Of a stretch of 21,347 nucleotides of DNA, positions 6,811 to 14,128 are shown in pieces. Numbering within the stretch: the stretch's first letter is position 1; each line of letters opens with the position of its first letter. The DNA is from an uncultured Armatimonadota bacterium. Its GTDB lineage: Bacteria; Armatimonadota; UBA5829; DTJY01. The notes below the pieces were generated by a model that saw only the letters and a list, made by a program, of their open reading frames with translations, made no database searches and was not told the origin of the DNA. The position numbers were made by a program, and so were the translations under genes. The stretch covers positions 1 to 21,347 of the forward strand of contig CALNCU010000025.1 in assembly GCA_937875395.1 (NCBI GenBank). Direction: 5' to 3'.

Positions 6811-7772
6811 ACTGTCAGATTTTTGCATTTGCGCTCTCCCTGCTTATAGCCTACCTGCTTACACCATGGGTGCGCAAATCTGCAATAAAACTTAACATAA
6901 TGGTTCATCCGGGCGGGCGCAGGGTGCATACAAGGCCCATGCCGCTCTGGGGAGGCATAGCCATCTATGCCGGATTTGCCGTATCTGCGTTGCTTCTTAT
7001 GCATTTTACTGCACAAAAACCCGCCTGCAACCTGCCCATCATAGGCGTAGTTGTGGCCGGCGCGCTCCTTGTAACGGTGGGGCTTGTAGATGATATGAAG
7101 GAACTCTCCGCCAAGGCGCAGGCCGGGATGATCATACTCTCGGCGCTCCTTCTTATGACGTTCGGCGTAAGGATACAGTTTCTTACCAACCCGTTCGGCG
7201 GAAATATGATACTTCTTCCCCCCGTTATCTCCTGGATTTTAACCCTGTCGTGGATATTTGCGGTGACAAAGACCATAGACTTTATGGACGGATTAGACGG
7301 GCTTGCTGCAGGGATAGGGGCAATAGCATCGGGCGTGCTCGCCATTATGGCCTACTATTCAAACCAGCCGCATGTGGCGCTTATGGCCGCCGCGCTCTGC
7401 GGAGCCTGCATAGGGTTCCTAAGGTTCAACTTCAACCCGGCCAAGATATTTATGGGGACGGGCGGAAGCCAGTTTATAGGGTTTGCGCTTGGAGCCATAT
7501 CCGTTATAGGAGCCTTCAAGGTGGCAGCAGCAATGGCAATTGCGCTCCCCATTCTTGTATTTGGGGTGCCCATATTTGATGCAGCCTTTGTCATTTTCAA
7601 ACGTCTTTCAAACGGACAGCCGCTCTATATAGCAGATAAATCCCACCTTCATCACCGGCTTATGCAGAAGGGCCTCTCTCACAAGCAGGCGGTATACGTA
7701 ATATGGGGGATCAGCATACTGCTTGGCATAGCGGCGCTGGCAATATTCTCTTACATAAAAAGAGGCGGTTGA
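6807..7772 (+). CDS. WecA/TagO-type undecaprenyl-phosphate glycosyl-1-phosphate transferase
   Basis: A 321-residue polytopic membrane enzyme of the MraY/WecA/TagO family with about nine or ten hydrophobic segments. It is expected to attach a UDP-HexNAc-derived sugar phosphate to undecaprenyl phosphate. The family motifs are the RRVHTRPMPLWGG loop (38-50), the D95-D96 pair (GLVDDMKEL), the DGLDGLAAG loop (161-169) and the HLHHR loop (280-284) typical of the WecA branch. Two motifs are altered: the usual N-A-x-N before DGLDG reads K155-T-I-D158, and the usual F-M-G-D-(S/T)-G-S reads FMGTGGS (T218). The start overlaps the dCMP deaminase stop. wecB follows 39 bases later and could supply or use the related UDP-ManNAc branch of envelope glycan synthesis. 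Confidence 0.9.
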   Translation: MNCQIFAFALSLLIAYLLTPWVRKSAIKLNIMVHPGGRRVHTRPMPLWGGIAIYAGFAVSALLLMHFTAQKPACNLPIIGVVVAGALLVTVGLVDDMKELSAKAQAGMIILSALLLMTFGVRIQFLTNPFGGNMILLPPVISWILTLSWIFAVTKTIDFMDGLDGLAAGIGAIASGVLAIMAYYSNQPHVALMAAALCGACIGFLRFNFNPAKIFMGTGGSQFIGFALGAISVIGAFKVAAAMAIALPILVFGVPIFDAAFVIFKRLSNGQPLYIADKSHLHHRLMQKGLSHKQAVYVIWGISILLGIAALAIFSYIKRGG

Positions 7773-7811
7773 ATAATTATATGCATTTGCATTTAAGATA
7801 GGAGTTCTTAC

Positions 7812-8936
7812 GTGCCCATAAAAGTTATGACTGTCTTTGGAACGCGCCCGGACGCCGTAAAGATGGCGCCTGTAGTGTTGGAGCTTAAAAAGCATCCAGA
7901 TAAGGCGCGGGCAATAGTTGCCGTAACAGGGCAACACCGGGAAATGTTGCAGCAGGTGCTGGATGCTTTTTCCATAACACCAGATTACAACCTTGATATT
8001 ATGCAGCAGAAGCAGACCCTGGCCGAGATTACTTCCCGTGCGCTCACGGGGCTTGAAGAAATAATAAAGAAGGAACAGCCGGACATAGTGCTTGCGCAGG
8101 GCGATACCACCACTACATTCACGGCATCGCTGGCCGCATTCTACAACAAGGTGGCGGTGGGCCACATAGAAGCCGGACTCCGCACAGATAATAAGTACGA
8201 TCCTTTCCCGGAAGAGATGAATCGCCGGCTTACCGGAGTAATTGCAGACCTTCACTTTCCGCCCACAGAGGCCGCAAAAGAAAATCTGCTTGCAGAAGGT
8301 GTTGACCCATCCGCAATTCATGTAACCGGCAACACGGTGCTGGACGCCCTTCTCTCATCCGCCGCAAAGCCGTACTCCTTCAGCGATCCAAACCTTGCAA
8401 AGATAGCGGAACTTTCGGGCAGGATGATCCTTGTCACCGCTCACAGAAGAGAGAACTGGGGAGAACCCATGCAGAGGATATGCAATGCAATAAAGCGCAT
8501 TGTCTCTGCCTTCCCGGATGCCTTTGTAGTCTTTGCCGTGCACAAGAACCCCATAGTGCGGGATGTAGTCTTCCCCGCTCTCTCCGCAACTCCCGGCGTG
8601 CACCTTATAGAACCCCCGGACTACCTGCCCTTTGTCCATCTGCTTAAAAAAGCGTACCTTGTGCTCACAGATTCCGGCGGCATTCAGGAAGAGGCCCCGG
8701 CGCTGGGCAAACCAGTCCTTGTCATGAGAAAGACAACAGAACGCCCGGAAGGCGTAGAGGCGGGCACAGCAAAGCTTGTAGGCACAGATGAGGATGAAAT
8801 ATTTTCCTCAACATCGGAACTTCTTACCAACAACGTTCTGTATAATAGAATGGCTAAGGCAATCAACCCGTACGGCGACGGGCGGGCGGCCCAGAGGATA
8901 TGCCAGATCATCTTCAAGTACTTTGGGGCGGCCTAA
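7812..8936 (+). CDS. wecB: UDP-N-acetylglucosamine 2-epimerase, non-hydrolysing
   Basis: A 374-residue cytosolic GT-B-fold enzyme interconverting UDP-GlcNAc and UDP-ManNAc for envelope polysaccharide. Family signatures are continuous: VFGTRPDAVKMAPV at the start, TGQHREML, QGDTTTTF, HIEAGLRT, PFPEEMNRRLTG, VTAHRRENWG and the nucleotide-binding DSGGIQEEAPALGKPVLVMR. Length is normal. Start is GTG, with ATAGGAG seven bases upstream; the methionine of the first catalytic strand follows immediately, so no earlier start is likely. The gene follows the WecA-like transferase in the same operon, a common pairing for teichoic acid or enterobacterial-common-antigen-like linkage units. A short AT-rich stretch with ATGCATTTGCAT lies in the gap upstream. 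Confidence 0.96.
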   Translation: MPIKVMTVFGTRPDAVKMAPVVLELKKHPDKARAIVAVTGQHREMLQQVLDAFSITPDYNLDIMQQKQTLAEITSRALTGLEEIIKKEQPDIVLAQGDTTTTFTASLAAFYNKVAVGHIEAGLRTDNKYDPFPEEMNRRLTGVIADLHFPPTEAAKENLLAEGVDPSAIHVTGNTVLDALLSSAAKPYSFSDPNLAKIAELSGRMILVTAHRRENWGEPMQRICNAIKRIVSAFPDAFVVFAVHKNPIVRDVVFPALSATPGVHLIEPPDYLPFVHLLKKAYLVLTDSGGIQEEAPALGKPVLVMRKTTERPEGVEAGTAKLVGTDEDEIFSSTSELLTNNVLYNRMAKAINPYGDGRAAQRICQIIFKYFGAA

Positions 8937-8983
8937 CCCCCCCTCAAAATCAACCGGCTGCGTGATGGAGCATTAAAGTATCT

Positions 8984-10129
8984 ATGGAACCGCGATCAAA
9001 AGTAGATAGTGCTATAGAATTTATTACCCGCATAGTGATGCGAGTAATAATATTTACGGCGGTGGCTTACTTTATATACAGGGTAAGGACAGTCCTTGTT
9101 GTTATCCTTATAGCTGCAGTTGTCGCCTTTGCCATACAGCCCATTGTAGATGCTCTCTGCGCACGCCGGATTGCCGGTATGCGCAGAAAAACGCAAAAGA
9201 TTATTGCAGCGGTGCTGGCCTATGTCTTGCTCATCACAGTTATAGCAGGCACCATACTCCTGTGCGTAACCCCGCTAAAGACAGAGGCGCAGCAGCTTCA
9301 GGGGAACTTTGATGAATACGTTAAAAACATAACCACGGCGGCAACAAAGGCTCACACATGGTACAATGCCCTGAATCCCGAGCTTCAGCAGTTTATAGAG
9401 TCTCAAAACTACAAGGGATTTGTGGAGAAAATTTCACAATGGGGTGCGGGAATAGCCAGCACAACCGTCAACTTTTTTACGCATATCTTTGATATTATCC
9501 TTATCCCCGTTCTTGCTTTCTACTTTACCCTGGACAGCCGCAGCCTGAAGAGGGAGATTTTGGGTCTTATCCCCAGGCATAGGGTCAGGGAATCGCTGGC
9601 GTTGCTGCACGAGATGGGCGCAATTATGCACAGTTACATAGCCGGCCAGATTATCCTGTGCGTTATTGCGGGCGTTGCCGTAGGTATAATCCTTGCGGTA
9701 CTAAAGATGCCGTATATACTTATCCTTAGCGTATTTGCAGGAATCACCCGCGCCATCCCCGTGGTAGGGCCTCTGGTAAGCGGCGCTGCAATTGTTATTA
9801 TAGGCGCGCTTATTAGCCCCATACTTGCAATTAATCTGCTTATCCTCTTCTCCCTTGTACAGGTGGTGGAAAGCAAGATAATTATGCCCAAGCTGATTGG
9901 GGATAGAATGCAGCTGCATCCGGTGGTTGTAATTGTGGCACTTCTTATAGGCGCAGAATTCTTTGGCATACTGGGGATGTTTATGGCAGCACCGGTGGCC
10001 GCCGTACTTAGAATCATGGCCAGATTCTATATCATACGCCCAAAGCGTCTGCATGTATGGGGGATTTCTGCCGCCCGCACAGAAAAGACACCATCACCAG
10101 TATCCCCAGCCGCTATTGATGAAGCCTGA
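8984..10129 (+). CDS. AI-2E family transporter
   Basis: A 381-residue polytopic inner-membrane protein of the AI-2E (PerM/TqsA-like) family. Two N-terminal hydrophobic segments (about 17-55) precede another at about 70-95. A soluble amphipathic region (about 100-160) follows, and then a cluster of membrane segments to residue 350. The family's conserved PVLAFYFTLD, and GITRAIPVVGPLVSG about 90 residues later, are present. Proposed roles in the family include autoinducer-2 export and Na+/H+ antiport; the substrate here is unknown. The ribosome site is poor (GGAG about 14 bases upstream). The ORF opens 47 bases after wecB, so it may rely partly on read-through from the operon. Its C-terminal tail is hydrophilic (RTEKTPSPVSPAAIDEA). 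Confidence 0.9.
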   Translation: MEPRSKVDSAIEFITRIVMRVIIFTAVAYFIYRVRTVLVVILIAAVVAFAIQPIVDALCARRIAGMRRKTQKIIAAVLAYVLLITVIAGTILLCVTPLKTEAQQLQGNFDEYVKNITTAATKAHTWYNALNPELQQFIESQNYKGFVEKISQWGAGIASTTVNFFTHIFDIILIPVLAFYFTLDSRSLKREILGLIPRHRVRESLALLHEMGAIMHSYIAGQIILCVIAGVAVGIILAVLKMPYILILSVFAGITRAIPVVGPLVSGAAIVIIGALISPILAINLLILFSLVQVVESKIIMPKLIGDRMQLHPVVVIVALLIGAEFFGILGMFMAAPVAAVLRIMARFYIIRPKRLHVWGISAARTEKTPSPVSPAAIDEA

Positions 10130-10169
10130 TGCGTGGCATACACGTTTACTGTATTGAAAGGATTTTTGA

Positions 10170-10997
10170 ATGAGCGTAATTCATGCCCTGCTGACGGGAG
10201 CAATTCAGGGCATCACAGAGTTTATCCCCATAAGCAGTTCGGCCCACCTTGTAATTCTCCCCTGGCTTCTACGCTGGAAAACGCTCTCGCCCCCTCACAG
10301 CATTGTCTTTGATGTTGCGCTGCACCTGGGGACGCTCTTTGCGCTCCTGGTGTACTTTTGGCGGGACTGGTATGAGATAATATCGGATTTCATACGGCAT
10401 AACATACTGCACTCCAAATCTGAAGGAAAAGGATACCTCTTCGTGCCGCTGCTCATTGCGTGCATTCCGGCCGCAGTTGCAGGGTTGCTTATGGAATCCA
10501 GCATTGATTCGCTCTTTCGCACCCGCCCGCTGCTCATTGCATGCAGCGTGATAGTTATGGGACTTGTTCTTCTTATTGCAGACAGGGCGGGCAATAAATC
10601 CCGTCCTATGGAAAAGGTTACCGCAAGAGACTGCCTTATCATAGGCTTTGCGCAGGCTCTGGCCCTTGTACCCGGGGTATCAAGGTCCGGCATAACCATA
10701 ACTGCGGGGCTATTTTGCGGATTGAAAAGAGATACTGCGGCACGGTTCTCTTTTCTTGTGGGAGGGCCCATTATTCTGGGGGCCGCAATTTTTGAGATGC
10801 GCCACCTGAGCAGCATGCCATCAGACGCCATTATCCCCATGATAGTTGGTGTTCTGGCCTCTGCAGTAACCGGATATATCTGCATAAGTTTTCTTATAAG
10901 CTACCTCAAGACCAGATCAGCCGACCTGTTTGTGGGCTACAGAATAGTCTTTGGGCTGGCGACTATCCTCTTCTGGTACAAGGGCTTCTTTAGTTAG
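10170..10997 (+). CDS. uppP: Undecaprenyl-diphosphatase
   Basis: A 275-residue integral-membrane BacA-type phosphatase that regenerates undecaprenyl phosphate from its diphosphate for peptidoglycan and other envelope glycans. The two signatures are complete: GITEFIPISSSAHLVI (E17, and S22-H26) and LVPGVSRSGITITAG (168-180, with R172). Length and number of membrane segments are typical. AAAGGA lies seven bases before the ATG. It is the last gene of the plus-strand run that also contains wecA-like and wecB genes, so lipid-carrier use and recycling are encoded together. Its stop is only 13 bases from the stop of the converging penicillin-binding protein gene, and no terminator is visible between them. 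Confidence 0.96.
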   Translation: MSVIHALLTGAIQGITEFIPISSSAHLVILPWLLRWKTLSPPHSIVFDVALHLGTLFALLVYFWRDWYEIISDFIRHNILHSKSEGKGYLFVPLLIACIPAAVAGLLMESSIDSLFRTRPLLIACSVIVMGLVLLIADRAGNKSRPMEKVTARDCLIIGFAQALALVPGVSRSGITITAGLFCGLKRDTAARFSFLVGGPIILGAAIFEMRHLSSMPSDAIIPMIVGVLASAVTGYICISFLISYLKTRSADLFVGYRIVFGLATILFWYKGFFS

Positions 10998-11010
10998 GGG
11001 ATGCCTACCA

Positions 11011-13293
11011 TCAGGGCGCCCGGTGGGTATTGCAGATACGTTTGGGCGCTTCATCTGCGCGGAATCTTTTGGTGATGGTCTCCGAACACCAATCGTTTGC
11101 AATCAAGCCGGATTCTGTGCAAATTGTTGCGCTGATGTACTCACTCTTGCCGGATGCAGGCGGAACCCTGGTTTCTTCCTCCGCCCGGCCCTCTTCCGCT
11201 TTTCCGTTGTTGCGGTGTATGTTGCAGCGGGTATTAGGCTCGCTTCCGCTGTCATAGGTTGCTTCGTAGGTGTTTGGGCATGATGAATTGGATAGAAGCC
11301 CGCTCTCTGAGCAGATGGTAACCGTGCGCTGGCCGCCGGGTTCCGTACTCTTTTCCCTGGATTCCCGGCGCGTTCGCTCGCGGGAATCTGAGCCGCCCGG
11401 CTCCTTTAGCTGCGGGGAATTGTTATGGTCCTCTTCGCGGTACAGGCGCAGGGCCTTCTGCATAAACTCCGTCCAGGCCGGGGCGCAAACATTACCGCCC
11501 CAGACAGCATTCATCTTCTTTCTAAAATCATCGTTCCCTACCCAGACGGCACAGGAGAGTTCGGGAGTGTACCCCACAAACCAGGCATCCCTGTCATCTG
11601 ATGTAGTACCGGTCTTGCCGTGAGCATTTTTAACGCTTGCAGCCCTCTGTCCGGTACCTCCCCTGCTTGTCACAACTCCGCGGAATACATCGTTCATTAT
11701 TTCTGCCGTCTGCGGGCTTAGAACCTGTCTTGTTACCGGCCGGTTCTCTTCAATTATGGAACCGTCCCTGTCTCCATCAGATTCGGTTATGCGGACAACG
11801 CACATGGGCTCTGCACGTACGCCGTCTGCTGCAAATACGCCGTATGCAGAAGCCATCTCCATGGGGGTCACCCCGGAACATCCAAGCGCCAGCGCCAGAT
11901 TCCGGCTGAGTGGCGATTTAACTCCAAGTGCGCGCGCATACTGGATAACCTGATCTATGCCCACTTTTTCGGCCATTCTGACTGCGCATACGTTTATAGA
12001 TTGCGCCACCGCCTGTTTGATTGTGTACGTGCCGCCATACTTTCCGTTATAGTTACGGGGAGTCCACCCGCTCTCTCCGTAGCCCTTGTAGGTAATCTTA
12101 GCATTGGAGAGCTTGTAATTGGCATCATAGCCGTTATCTATGGCGGCGGTATACACAAAGGCCTTAAACGATGACCCGGGCTGTCTGCGGGCTTGAGTCA
12201 CTCTGTTATACTGGTCTTTGCTGAAATCCGGGTTGGCGCCGCCAACCATGGCTTTAATATATCCCGTAGATGGTTCAATGCAGATAAGCGCTCCCTGGCT
12301 TACGTTCTGCCGCTTGGCGCCGGATACGGCCCCTCTCAAGGCGTTTTCAGCGGCCTCCTGCATACCGTAATTGAGAGTTGTGTAGATGCGAAGGCCTCCC
12401 CTGTAGATAAGGTCTGCGCCGTATTTATCTGTAAGCTCGCGGATTACGTAGGTGACAAACCACGGGGCCTTGTACTTTTGTATGCCGGATGGCTTCAGAC
12501 CGACAAGATGCACGGATTCTGCCTGCGCCTCCCGACACTGCTCGCGCGTTATGTAGTGGAGTCGTGCCATGCGCCCAAGCACCGTGTTTCTGCGGCGCAC
12601 GGCGGCGTCCGTATCTTCGTAAGGTGAATACCCTGATGGTTTTTGGGGGAGTCCTGCTATAAGCGCGCACTCTGCAAGGTCTAAATCTTTTACGTTCTTC
12701 CCAAAGTATATTTTGGCGGCGGTCTGTACGCCGTAGGCGCCGCTGCCGTAGTAGACCTGGTTAAGATAAAGCTCCAGTATCTGCTCCTTGGTAAAGTTGC
12801 GCTCCAGTTCTATGGCAAGCACCACTTCCTGCAGCTTTCTGGATAACTTTTTCTCCCTTGTAAGGTAGATGTTCCGGGCCAACTGCTGTGTAAGCGTGCT
12901 TCCGCCCTGCGCCATGTGCCCTGATTTAAGGTTTGTTACAAGGGCACGGCATATCCCAATAAAATCTATCCCCAGATGGTTGTAGAACCGGGAATCTTCA
13001 ACAGCCACCGTGGCGTTTTGCAGATCCTTTGGTATATCTGCAATTGAGACGGTTTCACGGTTCTCTTCATATACCTGGGCAAGGATTACGCCATCATAAG
13101 AGATTATCTTTGTGGCTTCCGTAGGCTTGTAACTTGCAATATCCATTCCTGCCGGAAGCAGCTTGGATACGCTATAAAAGGTTCCGCCCACTACGCCAAG
13201 AACAATAGCAAGGAAGAGGAGTATAATAATTTCGGTCCAGATCCAGAAAACTCTATGACGCCGTTGTGGCCGGCGCCGCTTACTGTTACGCAT
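11011..13293 (-). CDS. Class A penicillin-binding protein (PBP1A-like)
   Basis: A 760-residue bifunctional peptidoglycan synthase. After a basic N-terminus (residues 1-14) comes a membrane anchor (about 17-42). The GT51 transglycosylase domain has E99 in VAVEDSRFYNHLGIDF and GGSTLTQQLARN (130-141). The transpeptidase domain has S374-S-F-K377, S432-I-N434 and K560-T-G562. From about residue 625 there is a low-complexity charged linker, then two copies of a Cys-containing module (659-694 and 723-758). I chose the ATG at 13293 because AGGAGG lies ten bases upstream. A TTG at 13317 would lie within the promoter's -10 element, before the expected RNA start. The gene is divergent from the phosphatase at 13453 and convergent with uppP. 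It should act at the outer face of the cytoplasmic membrane. Confidence 0.96.
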   Translation of the reverse strand: MRNSKRRRPQRRHRVFWIWTEIIILLFLAIVLGVVGGTFYSVSKLLPAGMDIASYKPTEATKIISYDGVILAQVYEENRETVSIADIPKDLQNATVAVEDSRFYNHLGIDFIGICRALVTNLKSGHMAQGGSTLTQQLARNIYLTREKKLSRKLQEVVLAIELERNFTKEQILELYLNQVYYGSGAYGVQTAAKIYFGKNVKDLDLAECALIAGLPQKPSGYSPYEDTDAAVRRRNTVLGRMARLHYITREQCREAQAESVHLVGLKPSGIQKYKAPWFVTYVIRELTDKYGADLIYRGGLRIYTTLNYGMQEAAENALRGAVSGAKRQNVSQGALICIEPSTGYIKAMVGGANPDFSKDQYNRVTQARRQPGSSFKAFVYTAAIDNGYDANYKLSNAKITYKGYGESGWTPRNYNGKYGGTYTIKQAVAQSINVCAVRMAEKVGIDQVIQYARALGVKSPLSRNLALALGCSGVTPMEMASAYGVFAADGVRAEPMCVVRITESDGDRDGSIIEENRPVTRQVLSPQTAEIMNDVFRGVVTSRGGTGQRAASVKNAHGKTGTTSDDRDAWFVGYTPELSCAVWVGNDDFRKKMNAVWGGNVCAPAWTEFMQKALRLYREEDHNNSPQLKEPGGSDSRERTRRESREKSTEPGGQRTVTICSESGLLSNSSCPNTYEATYDSGSEPNTRCNIHRNNGKAEEGRAEEETRVPPASGKSEYISATICTESGLIANDWCSETITKRFRADEAPKRICNTHRAP
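11014..11319 (-). repeat. Duplicated Cys module at the PBP C-terminus
   Basis: Two protein-level repeats of about 36 residues are encoded at 11319-11212 (residues 659-694) and 11127-11014 (723-760). They share the pattern TIC-x-ESGL-(L/I)-x-N-x2-C, a variable stretch, then C-N-x-H-R, with three cysteines each. A 28-residue Glu/Lys/Pro-rich linker separates them. The outermost position suggests binding to the wall or disulphide stabilisation, but this is inference. Confidence 0.8.
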
Positions 13294-13316
13294 GAAAGAG
13301 TATCCTCCTGCCCTCA

Positions 13317-13346
13317 ATTATATGTGCGCAAAACGGTGAATGTCAA
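13317..13346 (-). promoter_or_regulatory. Promoter of the penicillin-binding protein gene
   Basis: On the minus strand, TTGACA (13341-13346) and TATAAT (13317-13322) both match consensus perfectly, with an 18-base spacer. The predicted start near 13310 leaves a leader of about 17 bases that begins at the ribosome site. This supports the ATG at 13293 as the start. Confidence 0.85.
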
Positions 13347-13402
13347 GAAATCGAATTGCCATCCCCACTTATAATACCCGCAAGGGCTGATATTAAATAC
13401 GC

Positions 13403-13431
13403 TTGACGTGCAAGCTCAGGCATGTTACCCT
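13403..13431 (+). promoter_or_regulatory. Candidate promoter of the histidine-phosphatase gene
   Basis: TTGACG (13403-13408) and TACCCT (13426-13431) have a 17-base spacer. The -10 keeps only the most conserved T, A and T. The leader would be about 15 bases. It fires divergently from the penicillin-binding protein promoter, whose -35 is 57 bases away. Confidence 0.45.
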
Positions 13432-13452
13432 TTCATAGATTAACATTGGGGG

Positions 13453-14076
13453 ATGAAGTTGGGAAAGATTTACCTTTTGCGGCATGGAGAGGTGGCCTGG
13501 AACAGTAAAAACGCCTATGTGGGATCAACAGACCTGCCGCTAAATAGTACTGGCCTTAAGCAGGCGGAACTTGCAGCAAAAGATTTTAAGTTAAAAAATA
13601 TCTCTGCCGTGTATTCAAGCGATCTTAAACGCGCAGTGCAGACTGCCGGAAGTATTGCAGGGGCACTGGAACTTAGTGTTACTTTGCTCCCGGAACTAAG
13701 GGAGGTTGATTACGGTCTCTGGGAGGGGCTCTCTGAGGAAGAGATAGCCGCCAACTACCCGGATATACTGGCTCCGTGGCGCGCCGATGTAAAAGGGGTG
13801 CGCATCCCCGGCGGCGAGACCTTTCAGGAGCTTTGCGACCGTGCCTTCCCGGCATTCACCCGGATTGCAGAAGAGAATGCAGACGGTAATGCGGTTGTAG
13901 TGGCGCATAAGAGCACCAACCGGGTACTTATCTGCGCCGCGCTGGGCATAGATATAAATCTCTACAGAAGCATTGGCCAGGATAATGCCTGCATTAACCG
14001 GATAGAGCGGCGGAGCGACGGCCGGTTTGTGGTAGAGTGCATTAACGACACATGCCACCTTGCCCGCCCCCAATAA
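13453..14076 (+). CDS. Histidine phosphatase family protein (phosphoglycerate-mutase-like)
   Basis: A 207-residue cytosolic phosphatase of the branch-1 histidine phosphatase superfamily. The phospho-accepting R10-H11-G12-E13 motif (YLLRHGEVAW), R60 in SSDLKRAVQTAG, the acidic catalytic E84 (LREVDYGLWEGL) and the second histidine H152 (VVVAHKSTNRVLI) are all in place. Related proteins include alpha-ribazole phosphatase (CobC), GpmB and broad-specificity sugar phosphatases. No cobalamin genes are nearby, so the substrate is open. The first ATG directly abuts a G-run (GGGGGATG). A TTG two codons later (13459) would have better spacing from that G-run, so the exact start is uncertain by two residues. 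Confidence 0.9.
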   Translation: MKLGKIYLLRHGEVAWNSKNAYVGSTDLPLNSTGLKQAELAAKDFKLKNISAVYSSDLKRAVQTAGSIAGALELSVTLLPELREVDYGLWEGLSEEEIAANYPDILAPWRADVKGVRIPGGETFQELCDRAFPAFTRIAEENADGNAVVVAHKSTNRVLICAALGIDINLYRSIGQDNACINRIERRSDGRFVVECINDTCHLARPQ

Positions 14077-14128
14077 CCGGCCGGATGCCTATATTTTATC
14101 CAGCCTGTCTAAGCCTGTCAGCGGCGTG

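Noticed and set aside
7608..8321. A 237-residue minus-strand frame across the wecA-like/wecB junction
   Set aside because: It is antisense to two well-supported genes, is rich in Cys, His and Tyr, and has no recognisable domain.
12193..12627. A 144-residue plus-strand frame inside the PBP gene
   Set aside because: It lies opposite the transpeptidase and transglycosylase domains, which carry all catalytic motifs, so it is a shadow frame.
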